This document shows, piece by piece, positions 17,046-25,681 of a stretch of DNA of 64,000 bases. Numbering within the stretch: position 1 is the first letter of the stretch; the number at the start of each line of letters is the position of its first letter. Source of the stretch: Patiriisocius sp047730165 (GTDB taxonomy: Bacteria; Bacteroidota; Bacteroidia; Flavobacteriales; Flavobacteriaceae); contig NZ_CP159834.1 of NCBI RefSeq assembly GCF_047730165.1, positions 2,108,001-2,172,000 on the forward strand. Direction: 5' to 3'. A program made the translations under genes and the position numbers. The notes below the pieces were generated by a model. It worked only from the letters and a program-made list of their open reading frames with translations. It was not told the DNA's origin and searched no databases.

Positions 17046-19400
17046 ATGTCAAACACAAATGCGTCCTCAAAGGTACCAATGGGTCAAAAAATAGCTTTTG
17101 GCTTAGGTATGCTTGCGAACCAAATGTTCCCAGCTGCATTAGCCATTTTTATGGTAGTGTTGACTCAAGATTATGGAATTTCTCCTATTTTATGGGGAGT
17201 TCTGTTTTTTCTCCCTCGTATTTTCGATGCTTTTACAGATCCATTAATGGGTTTTATCTCAGATAACACAAGATCTATCTGGGGTAGAAGAAGGCAGTAT
17301 GTGCTTTTAGGAGCGGTTGTAATGGGATTTTCGTTTGCATTGCTGTGGCAAATGTATATAGAAGATGGCGCTAGTTATAACTTTACATATTTCTTGATAT
17401 GGTCCTTGGTTTTTTACCTCGGACTTACTATTTTTTCTGTTCCTTATGTAGCAATGGGTTATGAGATGAGTGATGATTTTCATGAGCGTACAAATATCAT
17501 GGCAGTTGCGCAGTCAATTGGACAATGGGCTTGGGTAATTGCACCTTGGTTTTGGGTGGTGATGTATAATGACAATTGGTTTGGAGTCACAACAGAGACT
17601 ACCAGAACGTTAGGTATCTGGGTCGCTGTTATTTGTGCTCTTTTAGCTATGGTGCCTGCGTTTTTTATTAGAAGCAAGTCAACAAAAGATGATGAAAGCC
17701 TGACTCCGTTGTCTATAAAAACTTTAGGAGGAAGTCTTAAACAAATTATTGAAAATTTTAAAGAGGCTTTTAAAATTGAGGCTTTTAGAAAATTGTGTTT
17801 TTCAACATTTTTAATCTACAATGCTTTTAATGTCGTTGCTGGTTTTTCATTTTTTATTGTGGTGTATTATTTATTTAATGGAGATACAGGAGCAGCAGGG
17901 CTTTGGCCAACACTATTAGGGAGCGTAGGTGCCTTAGCAACTACTTTTTTGGTGATACCTATTGTGGCTAGGATGTCTATGAGAATAGGGAAAAAGAAGG
18001 CCTTTATGATTTCGCAAGGGATTTCTGTTTTAGGTTACATTATGCTTTGGTTCTTGTTTATCCCTGGAAAACCTTATATGTTTTTATTTGCTCTGCCTTT
18101 TTTCTCTTTCGGAATTGGAGGTTTATTTACGTTAATGATGTCTATGACTTCAGACATAATAGATATTGATGAATTAAACACAGGGAAGCGACGAGAAGGT
18201 GTGTTTGGAGCTATTTATTGGTGGATGGTAAAGTTTGGTTTTGCAATTGCAGGATTATTAACGGGTGCTATTATGACTTTAGTAGGCTTCGTTCCAGATA
18301 CTGTAAATACTGAAGCGTCCATTACCGGCATACGTTTATTCTACTCAGGTTTACCTATACTTGGTACACTTGGAGCGATGTGGATCATGCGTAATTATGA
18401 TCATACAGAAGAAAAAGCATTAGTTATAAGTGCAGAACTAGCGAAAAGAAAATCAGAAAAAAATCCAGAAGAACGATCTTCAGGATATAGTGCTGGTGGC
18501 TTGATAGCATTAAATGGTAAAGTTAAATTAGGTAAGTATTCTGAAATTGATTTTACCAATAAAGATGCAAAGTATATCGGCCAGTTATTTTCTGCAAGAT
18601 TGCAATCAGGCATCAACGGACTATGCTTTAGTCCTTATGTTGAAGGTCAAGATACTGGTGATATATTAACAGAAACACAAATTCGTCGTCGTATGGAAAT
18701 CATTTCGCCTTATACTAAGTGGGTGCGATCATTCTCTTGTACTCGCGGAAATGAACTTATACCTGAAATAGTACATAGTAACAATAGAAAAGCTATGGTC
18801 GGTGCTTGGATCAGTAATGACAAAGCACAAAATGAAAAAGAAATAAAAGCCTTAATTAAACTCGCAAAAGCAGGTTTTGTTGATATCGCAGCAGTTGGTA
18901 ATGAAGTACTGTTACGAGGCGATATTTCTGAAAATGAATTAATAGCATATATTAATACTGTTAAAGAAGGGCTTGCGGGATTAAACATTCCGGTGGGCTA
19001 TGTAGATACCTATTACGAGTATAACAACCGACCAAGTCTGGTCAATGCGACCGATGTTATTTTAGTTAACTGTTATCCTTTTTGGGAAGGATTCCACATA
19101 GACGTCGCCTTGAAACATTTAAGACAGATGCACGCCATTACACAAAGCGTTGCAAATGGGAAACCAATAATTATTGCAGAAACTGGATGGCCAAGTCAAG
19201 GTGAAATGATTAAAGAGGCACGGCCAACGCAATTAAATGCTATGAAGTATTTTATACAGACTCAAGAATGGGCGACAAACGAAGGTGTAGAAATGATCCA
19301 TTTCTCATCCTTTGACGAATCGTGGAAAGTGCGAATTGAAGGTGAGCTTGGCGCACGATGGGGAATTTGGAATAAAGATGAAGAATTAAAATACAGCTAA
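17046..19400 (+). CDS. MFS (GPH-type) sugar transporter fused to a cytosolic GH17 domain
   Basis: Residues ~10-450 form a major facilitator of the glycoside-pentoside-hexuronide type, with DPLMGFISDNTRS...GRRRQY in the first half and multiple membrane segments. A linker at ~455-485 (KKxxEKNPEERSSGYS-like, charged) leads to a complete GH17 domain at ~485-784. The acid/base Glu in AVGNEVL is E620 and the nucleophile Glu in IAETGWPS is E712. GPH transporters have 12 spans with both ends in the cytosol, so the GH17 domain should face the cytosol at the exit of the transporter. The reading frame is continuous, so the fusion is not a frame error in this sequence. It is followed 41 bases later by a free copy of the same GH17 domain. 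I infer import of laminari-oligosaccharides with immediate cleavage or transglycosylation. Confidence 0.9.
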   Translation: MSNTNASSKVPMGQKIAFGLGMLANQMFPAALAIFMVVLTQDYGISPILWGVLFFLPRIFDAFTDPLMGFISDNTRSIWGRRRQYVLLGAVVMGFSFALLWQMYIEDGASYNFTYFLIWSLVFYLGLTIFSVPYVAMGYEMSDDFHERTNIMAVAQSIGQWAWVIAPWFWVVMYNDNWFGVTTETTRTLGIWVAVICALLAMVPAFFIRSKSTKDDESLTPLSIKTLGGSLKQIIENFKEAFKIEAFRKLCFSTFLIYNAFNVVAGFSFFIVVYYLFNGDTGAAGLWPTLLGSVGALATTFLVIPIVARMSMRIGKKKAFMISQGISVLGYIMLWFLFIPGKPYMFLFALPFFSFGIGGLFTLMMSMTSDIIDIDELNTGKRREGVFGAIYWWMVKFGFAIAGLLTGAIMTLVGFVPDTVNTEASITGIRLFYSGLPILGTLGAMWIMRNYDHTEEKALVISAELAKRKSEKNPEERSSGYSAGGLIALNGKVKLGKYSEIDFTNKDAKYIGQLFSARLQSGINGLCFSPYVEGQDTGDILTETQIRRRMEIISPYTKWVRSFSCTRGNELIPEIVHSNNRKAMVGAWISNDKAQNEKEIKALIKLAKAGFVDIAAVGNEVLLRGDISENELIAYINTVKEGLAGLNIPVGYVDTYYEYNNRPSLVNATDVILVNCYPFWEGFHIDVALKHLRQMHAITQSVANGKPIIIAETGWPSQGEMIKEARPTQLNAMKYFIQTQEWATNEGVEMIHFSSFDESWKVRIEGELGARWGIWNKDEELKYS

Positions 19401-19441
19401 AGGTTTATTCAATAAAATTAATAAATTAAAATCAATCAGCT

Positions 19442-20350
19442 ATGTCATATAGAAGAGAAGAATATCACACGTATAACGGATTAAATTTTACAGAACAATC
19501 TGGTATTGATTTTGGTAAATATGAAACTGAAGAATTAAAAAAACTTTGGAGAAAGACGCTAGATGCTGGAATGCATGGTATCGGTTTTAGTATGTATGAA
19601 GATGGGCAAGAGCCTGGGGATATTATTACAGAAGCTCAAGTAGAAAGACGTATAAAAATACTAGCACCTTACTCAAAATGGGTGCGCTCTTTTTCCTGTA
19701 TTGACGGCAATGAGCACATTCCTAGAATTGCTCATAAGCACGGAATGAAAACACTAGTTGGGTCCTGGTTGAGCGATGACAAAAAAGAAAATGAAAAGGA
19801 GATTGAGGCCTTAATACAATTGGCTAAAGAAGGTAATGTAGATATTGCAGCGGTTGGAAATGAAGTGTTGTACAGAAATGATTTAACACTAGAAGAATTG
19901 TTAGGCTACATCAAACGGGTGAAAGAAGCATTGCCAAATATCCCTGTTGGCTATGTTGATGCCTATTACGAATTTTCAAGACATCCAGAATTAGTAGAAG
20001 TATCTGATATAATTTTAAGCAACTGCTACCCATATTGGGAAGGATGTCAAATTGATGGTGCTTTAGGCCATATGCAGCAAATGTATGGTCAGGTAGTTGA
20101 CACGGCAAATGGGAAACCTATAATCATTACCGAAACAGGTTGGCCAAGTGAAGGCGGTAGTTTAAAAGGAGCACATGCTACAGAAGAAAATGCGATGAAG
20201 TATTTTATTAATACCCAAGCGTGGTCTGCTAAGGCCAATATTGATGTCTTCTATTTTTCGTCTTTCGATGAGTCTTGGAAAACAGGTGACGAGGGAGATA
20301 TTGGTGCTTTTTGGGGTCTATGGGATAAACAAGAGAACCTGAAATTTTAA
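19442..20350 (+). CDS. Cytosolic stand-alone GH17 glucanase/transglycosylase
   Basis: The 302-residue protein has no signal peptide or membrane segment and is a bare GH17 barrel. Acid/base Glu is in AVGNEVL (E141) and nucleophile Glu in ITETGWPSEG (E231). It is clearly a paralogue of the GH17 domain fused to the preceding transporter (shared blocks include KWVRSFSC, AAVGNEVL and FSSFDESWK). A cytosolic GH17 could trim imported beta-1,3 oligosaccharides for the GH149-like phosphorylase, or rearrange them by transglycosylation, an activity known for some bacterial GH17 members. It is the last gene of the first glucan operon. Confidence 0.87.
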   Translation: MSYRREEYHTYNGLNFTEQSGIDFGKYETEELKKLWRKTLDAGMHGIGFSMYEDGQEPGDIITEAQVERRIKILAPYSKWVRSFSCIDGNEHIPRIAHKHGMKTLVGSWLSDDKKENEKEIEALIQLAKEGNVDIAAVGNEVLYRNDLTLEELLGYIKRVKEALPNIPVGYVDAYYEFSRHPELVEVSDIILSNCYPYWEGCQIDGALGHMQQMYGQVVDTANGKPIIITETGWPSEGGSLKGAHATEENAMKYFINTQAWSAKANIDVFYFSSFDESWKTGDEGDIGAFWGLWDKQENLKF

Positions 20351-21150
20351 TTGTTCCTCCTTGTATTAAAACAGTAATTATACCTCTTCAATATTTAAAT
20401 TTTCAGAATTAGGAAAAATCATTTGAGAAATCATTCTCGGCACCTCATCTTTTGGGTAAATAAAAATGTGCACGGTTGATTCTACAATAAAACCAGCGAT
20501 ACATAAGACAACTATAATCTCATAATCTGGTGATAAGTTCGCAAACGTTTCGAGTGGTTTGATTATACTCTAAATAAGGGCTAAGCTAGACCTGACTCTC
20601 GATTTACTGTCTGTAAATCAGGTTCTTAAAACTGAATTTTACTGTATACAAACTTTATTTATCTAGAGAATGATTTTAATGTCTCTCATTATATTTCTCA
20701 TATAGTGTTTTAAAATGCGCCATATATTGATCTATAAAAATGTCTCTCAAAATGTTTTTATCTTAAGTGCTAGAGGATAAATGACGCGCACCATTTCAAT
20801 TGTTTTCAACCAGTGACGGCTTAAATAAAGCGCTAAAGATCGATTAAAGAAATAGGACAATACTTCGAAGTGAAGCTAAACTGCTACTTTATAGACTTGA
20901 AGGACTACAACACAGGAAGTTTTTACTACATCATTACTACAACATTGATATTTATTACTATTACAAAGAAGTTTATTAGCGATATTTGATAATTCAGATA
21001 AAATTTTGTAATATTCTGAAAAACAACGCTATATAATTTACAAATTGATAATTTTTTAGCTATTTTTTTGTTTGTATAATAATTGTATAGGGGTAAATTA
21101 ATAGTAACACGTTGATAATGTGTTATCTTGTTTTTCTAATTACAACCATA
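20351..21150. other. Intergenic region between the two glucan operons
   Basis: About 800 bases separate the two operons, unusually long for this locus. It holds the minus-strand remnant at 20378-20569. It also holds a perfect inverted repeat GATTTAC (20601-20607) / GTAAATC (20613-20619) with a 5-base centre, a possible operator. The last 150 bases are strongly AT-rich and must contain the susC promoter, though no exact TAnnTTTG box stands out. No RNA gene was recognised. Confidence 0.4.
20378..20569 (-). pseudogene. Possible remnant of a membrane-protein gene (C-terminal ~63 codons)
   Basis: A minus-strand frame without a start codon reads SIIKPLETFANLSPDYEI, then one hydrophobic segment (IIVVLCIAGFIVES), then a polar tail with KDEVPRMISQMIF, and ends with TAA. 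The composition is protein-like, with one clear membrane span, but no ATG/GTG/TTG start precedes the conserved-looking part and a stop lies directly upstream. I do not recognise the family. It may be the tail of a gene lost by deletion, or chance. Confidence 0.3.
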
Positions 21151-24100
21151 ATGAAGTACACAACTTTTTTCATAATGCTACTGCTATTTTCGAGCTCTTT
21201 GTTAGCTCAAAACAAGGTGGTGACAGGAACCGTTTACGAGGCATCCAGTGGATTGCCTTTAGCCGGAGCAACGGTTTCTGAAAAAGGAACAAATAACGGA
21301 GCAATTACAGGCTTTGACGGAAATTTTAGCCTTAAAAATGTAACACCTAAGGGTGTTATTGTAGTTTCTTATATTGGGTTTCTTTCTCAAGAAGTAGCTA
21401 CGGTAAATACGTTAGGTGCACTTAATGTTCAATTAGTGGAGGATGCCTCGCAATTGGACGAGGTTATAGTGGTTGGTTATGGTACGCAACGTAAAAAAGA
21501 AATCACAGGTGCAGTATCTGTTATAGGTACAGAAACCATTGAGGCGCTCAAACCAAGAAGAATAGAAGAAGCCTTGCAGGGTCAAGTAGCTGGTGTAAAT
21601 ATAACATCTGGATCTGGAGCTCCTGGTAGTGGATTGAATATCGCAATTAGAGGCGTCTCTACAAATGGAGATAACAGACCTCTTATTCTTTTGGACGGAA
21701 ATGTTATAGAAGATCTAAGTGTAGTAAATCCTGCAGATATAGAATCTATTAATATTCTTAAAGATGCTACTGCTGGTATATATGGTGTACGTGCTGCAAA
21801 TGGTGTGATACTTATAGTTACTAAAAGCGGTTCTTACAATTCAGAATTAAAGGCAGAATTTAAGTCGTATTATGGTGTACAGGAAACAACACGGAAGATT
21901 CCTGTATTGAACGCTACAGAATATGCATTACTTGTTAATGAATCAAGGACAAACGGAGGTCAAGTTCCTTTATTTAATAATGTAGGTTCACTAGGACAAG
22001 GAACAGACTGGCAGGACACCGTTTTTGAAAGCGCTCCTGTTATTAGTGCAGACCTAACAGTAAGTGGAGGTGGTGAAAATTCAAAAACATCTTTCGGTCT
22101 TTCTTATCTTACTCAAGATGGTATTGTTGGGGGAAGTAAAGCAAACTTTAGCAGGTTTACTGCCCGAGTAAGTCACGATAGAAAAATTATAGAAAAATTA
22201 AAGCTGAACACCACTATATTATTAAGTAACACAGATAGGAAATCCCTTTCTGAAAACGCAGTAGGTTCTGTCCTGTATAATGCTTTAAACAATGCACCAA
22301 TCTTTTCGGTTCGAGATGCAAGTGGTGCCTTCAGCTTATCTGAAGGATTAGGGAACGAAGTAATTAACCCTATAGCGCAGATAGCAAATACAAATAACAA
22401 TACTGATGTACACAAGATAGGTGGTAGCTTAGGTCTTACGTATGAAATCAATGATAACTTTTCGGTGTCTTCAAGATTTCAAGGTAACTACGCAGAAGTA
22501 GACGGATATAGTTTCGCTAAAAAACAATTTTATGGTTCTGGAAAAGTATTTAACATTGCACGAAACAGTGTGTTTGAGGAGTTAAACATTTTCCGTGATT
22601 ACACATTTGATGCATTTTTGACGTATAAAAACACATTTGCTGACAAGCACAATGTAAATGTAGTGCTTGCAAACTCTGTATTTAGAACCACAGGTTCTTT
22701 TAGATCTTTCACTGGTTTTGATATTCCAGGAGATAACGGTAACAATGCCAGCATCGCGAATGCAGGTGAGGTTATCGATAATAACGTAAATGGAGGAAAT
22801 ACTTTTGACGCTAGATTGCTTTCGTATTTTACAAGAATACAATATGACTATGAAGGAAAGTATTTATTCTCGGGAGTAATAAGACGTGATGGTTCTACCA
22901 AGTTTGGTCCAGATAATAAATTTGGTTATTTCCCATCTGCATCGGCAGGTTGGGTATTGAGTGAAGAAGAATTCTTATCGAGTAGTCAAAACCTAAGTTT
23001 CTTAAAACTTCGTGGCTCTTATGGTATTATTGGAAATGATAGAATTGGCGATTTTGGTTTTGAATCTCTTGTAAACGGAGAAGGAGCTTACGTTATTGGT
23101 AACGAACTAGTTATAGGTACTGCAGTAGGAAAACTATCAAATCCAGAAGTTAAGTGGGAAGAGCAAAAGACTTTAGATATTGGGCTTGACGCAAAATTTT
23201 TCGGAAACAAGCTAGATGTAACGGTAGATTACTTTAATAGAAGAACAGAAGATTTACTGCTTACGCCACAAGTATCAGGAATTCTTGGAGGTGCAGCGCC
23301 AGGTTCTGGAGCTCCTACGGTAAATGCGGGAACAGTTGAGAATAAAGGAATTGAATTAAGTGTATCATATCGCAAAACGGTTTCAGAAAACTTTAAATAC
23401 AGTATAAGTGCAAATGCAACAACACTTAAAAATGAAGTATTATTTGTGAGTGACGAGAATGGCTTTATTGCCGGTGGTAGTTTTGGTATTGGTCAAGAAG
23501 CGCCTTCACGTATGGAAGCAGGTTTCCCTATAGGTTATTTTAGAGGATATGAAACAGATGGAATATTTCAGAATCAAGGAGAAGTAGATTCGGCGGCTAC
23601 GCTAGATGGAGCTCAGGCAGGAGATATTCGCTTTGTAGACATAAATGGTGATGGTATTATTGATGACCTTGATAAAACAGATTTAGGAAACCCTATTCCA
23701 GAAGCAACCTTCGGGATGAATATAGGATTCACCTTTAAAAACTTTGATTTCTTAACCTATGCGTATGCTTCTTTAGGAAACGAAATAGTAAGAAACTACG
23801 AGCGGTTTCAACCCTTAACAAATAGAACTACTGCGTATCTAGGACGATGGACGGGTTCAGGTACATCTGCAGATTTCCCACGTGTTACGACGGCTGCCTC
23901 AAACAACACTTTGTTTTCAGACTTCTTTGTAGAAGATGGGTCTTTTATTAGAGTCCAGAATATCCAGTTAGGATATACTTTCTCAGAAAAACTGACAAAT
24001 GCTTGGAAGATGGATGAGTTTAGACTCTACGCCTCTGTAAGCAACGCATTTACTTTTACAAAATATAGAGGCTATGATCCTACTACATCTTCTGGTGCCC

Positions 24101-24177
24101 CTATAGGTGGCGGAATTGACATAGGATTCTACCCAACACCAAAAACTTATTTATTAGGATTAAATCTTAAATTTTAA
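21151..24177 (+). CDS. susC: SusC/RagA-family TonB-linked outer membrane transporter
   Basis: Imports glucan oligosaccharides through the outer membrane with energy from TonB. I chose the ATG at 21151 (MKYTTFF..., signal peptide to SLLAQ) rather than ATG 21112, because the extra 13 residues only spoil the signal peptide. The mature protein starts with a carboxypeptidase-regulatory-like domain (VVTGTVYEASSGLPLAGATV). Next come the TonB-box/plug region (LDEVIVVGYGTQRKKEITGAV, shortened here in meaning to its core) and a long beta-barrel ending in the hydrophobic LLGLNLKF. Its 1008 residues are normal for SusC. The SusD partner starts 3 bases downstream. Confidence 0.95.
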   Translation: MKYTTFFIMLLLFSSSLLAQNKVVTGTVYEASSGLPLAGATVSEKGTNNGAITGFDGNFSLKNVTPKGVIVVSYIGFLSQEVATVNTLGALNVQLVEDASQLDEVIVVGYGTQRKKEITGAVSVIGTETIEALKPRRIEEALQGQVAGVNITSGSGAPGSGLNIAIRGVSTNGDNRPLILLDGNVIEDLSVVNPADIESINILKDATAGIYGVRAANGVILIVTKSGSYNSELKAEFKSYYGVQETTRKIPVLNATEYALLVNESRTNGGQVPLFNNVGSLGQGTDWQDTVFESAPVISADLTVSGGGENSKTSFGLSYLTQDGIVGGSKANFSRFTARVSHDRKIIEKLKLNTTILLSNTDRKSLSENAVGSVLYNALNNAPIFSVRDASGAFSLSEGLGNEVINPIAQIANTNNNTDVHKIGGSLGLTYEINDNFSVSSRFQGNYAEVDGYSFAKKQFYGSGKVFNIARNSVFEELNIFRDYTFDAFLTYKNTFADKHNVNVVLANSVFRTTGSFRSFTGFDIPGDNGNNASIANAGEVIDNNVNGGNTFDARLLSYFTRIQYDYEGKYLFSGVIRRDGSTKFGPDNKFGYFPSASAGWVLSEEEFLSSSQNLSFLKLRGSYGIIGNDRIGDFGFESLVNGEGAYVIGNELVIGTAVGKLSNPEVKWEEQKTLDIGLDAKFFGNKLDVTVDYFNRRTEDLLLTPQVSGILGGAAPGSGAPTVNAGTVENKGIELSVSYRKTVSENFKYSISANATTLKNEVLFVSDENGFIAGGSFGIGQEAPSRMEAGFPIGYFRGYETDGIFQNQGEVDSAATLDGAQAGDIRFVDINGDGIIDDLDKTDLGNPIPEATFGMNIGFTFKNFDFLTYAYASLGNEIVRNYERFQPLTNRTTAYLGRWTGSGTSADFPRVTTAASNNTLFSDFFVEDGSFIRVQNIQLGYTFSEKLTNAWKMDEFRLYASVSNAFTFTKYRGYDPTTSSGAPIGGGIDIGFYPTPKTYLLGLNLKF

Positions 24178-24180
24178 ACT

Positions 24181-25671
24181 ATGAAATTTCGATTTACAAA
24201 TATTACTTATATCGCAGCGGCACTAGTTGTTTTAACTATGTGTAACGCGTGTAGCGATGATTTTGTGGATATCAATTCGCAAGACGAAAACTCTGAAGAC
24301 TATTTTAATAGTGAAACAGATTACCAAAGTGCACTTGTTGGTGCTTATGATTTGTTACAGGCAAGCTATGTCAATGTAATGATAGGGGAGATTGCATCGA
24401 GCAATACCCTGGCTGGTGGTGAGAGTGCGATAGATGTGCCAGGTTTTCAGCAAATAGATAACATGTCCCACACGCCGCAAAATGATAATCTTCGTGATGT
24501 TTGGAACTGGATGTTCGCTGGTGTCAACAGAGCAAATTTCATCCTTGAGTTTAAAGATAAAACAGATTTCCCAAATAGAAATAATGTAATCGGGCAAGCA
24601 ACTTTCTTGAGAGCATACTACTATTTTGAGTTGACTAAGTTTTTTGGCGATGTGCCATTAGCAGTAGATGAGCGTTTACTTTTTGGAGATCAAAATGAAG
24701 TAGATCGCACGCCTAGCTCAGAAGTATATGCGCAAATAGAAATGGACTTACAGTTTGCAATCGATAATTTGCCAACGGTACAAAGTGAAACGGGTAGAAT
24801 AACGAAAGGAGCTGCGCAGGCATTGTTAGGTAAGGTATTCTTGTATCAAGATAAATTTGGTCAAGCTGCAGTGTTACTAGACAACGTGATTGGGTCTATG
24901 AATTATGACTTAGTAATGGACTACAGTACTTTATTTGAGAATGATAATGAGAATAACATTGAGTCTGTTTTTGAAGTACAATACACAGATGTTGAAGGTG
25001 CAGGTTTTGGATGTCTACAATGTAGTGAAGGAAATGTAGCGGTTGGTTTTAATGGACCAAGAACATTTAACGGTCCTTTATTTGAGTCTGGCTTTAGTTT
25101 TAATGTTCCTACGCAAGGATCATATGACCTTTTTGAAGATGATGATACTAGAAAAGATGTTGCAATATTAAATATAGACCAGTTTATTGTTGATAATGCA
25201 GATTTCAATAATGGGGCCGGTGTAACCTTTGTAGAAGGATTTAATCATACTGGTTTTTTCAATAGAAAATACATACCGAGAGTAGGAGATGCTAATACCG
25301 GAGATCAAAATCTTACCAATCCAAATAACTACAGAGCCATTCGTTTTGCAGATGTTTTATTGATGGCAGCAGAAGCGCACAATAGAGGGGCTGGAATGGA
25401 TGCGATAGCGCGTACCTATTTAAATAGAGTGAGATTACGTGCAGCGCAACCAGAAATAATGAGTTCAGGTACAGATCTTACAAATGCTATTTATAATGAG
25501 CGAAGAAGAGAGTTGATGGGAGAAGGTCAATTCTTTTTTGATCAAGTAAGAACAAATAGAGCTGCTCAAGAAATTGAAGGCTTTACAAACGGTAAAAATG
25601 AAATATTTCCAATTCCATTAATTGAAATCCAATTAGCAGGAAACAGATGGGAACAAAACGCAGGATATTAA
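24181..25671 (+). CDS. susD: SusD/RagB-family glycan-binding lipoprotein
   Basis: Forms the lid of the SusC transporter and binds oligosaccharides at the cell surface. The lipoprotein signal ends in MCNACSDD with the lipidated Cys at residue 24; the acidic SDD after it is typical of Bacteroidota surface export. The helical TPR-like core has the usual ATFLRAYYYFELTKFFGDVPL block near residue 140. The C-terminal part has NYRAIRFADVLLMAAEA and NERRRELMGEGQFFFD. The length of 496 residues is typical. It belongs to the operon susC-susD-surface binding protein-GH16. Confidence 0.95.
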   Translation: MKFRFTNITYIAAALVVLTMCNACSDDFVDINSQDENSEDYFNSETDYQSALVGAYDLLQASYVNVMIGEIASSNTLAGGESAIDVPGFQQIDNMSHTPQNDNLRDVWNWMFAGVNRANFILEFKDKTDFPNRNNVIGQATFLRAYYYFELTKFFGDVPLAVDERLLFGDQNEVDRTPSSEVYAQIEMDLQFAIDNLPTVQSETGRITKGAAQALLGKVFLYQDKFGQAAVLLDNVIGSMNYDLVMDYSTLFENDNENNIESVFEVQYTDVEGAGFGCLQCSEGNVAVGFNGPRTFNGPLFESGFSFNVPTQGSYDLFEDDDTRKDVAILNIDQFIVDNADFNNGAGVTFVEGFNHTGFFNRKYIPRVGDANTGDQNLTNPNNYRAIRFADVLLMAAEAHNRGAGMDAIARTYLNRVRLRAAQPEIMSSGTDLTNAIYNERRRELMGEGQFFFDQVRTNRAAQEIEGFTNGKNEIFPIPLIEIQLAGNRWEQNAGY

Positions 25672-25681
25672 TTAAAGAATT

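Noticed and set aside
21112..21150. Upstream ATG for susC at 21112
   Set aside because: It adds 13 hydrophobic residues in front of a complete signal peptide that begins at the ATG at 21151.
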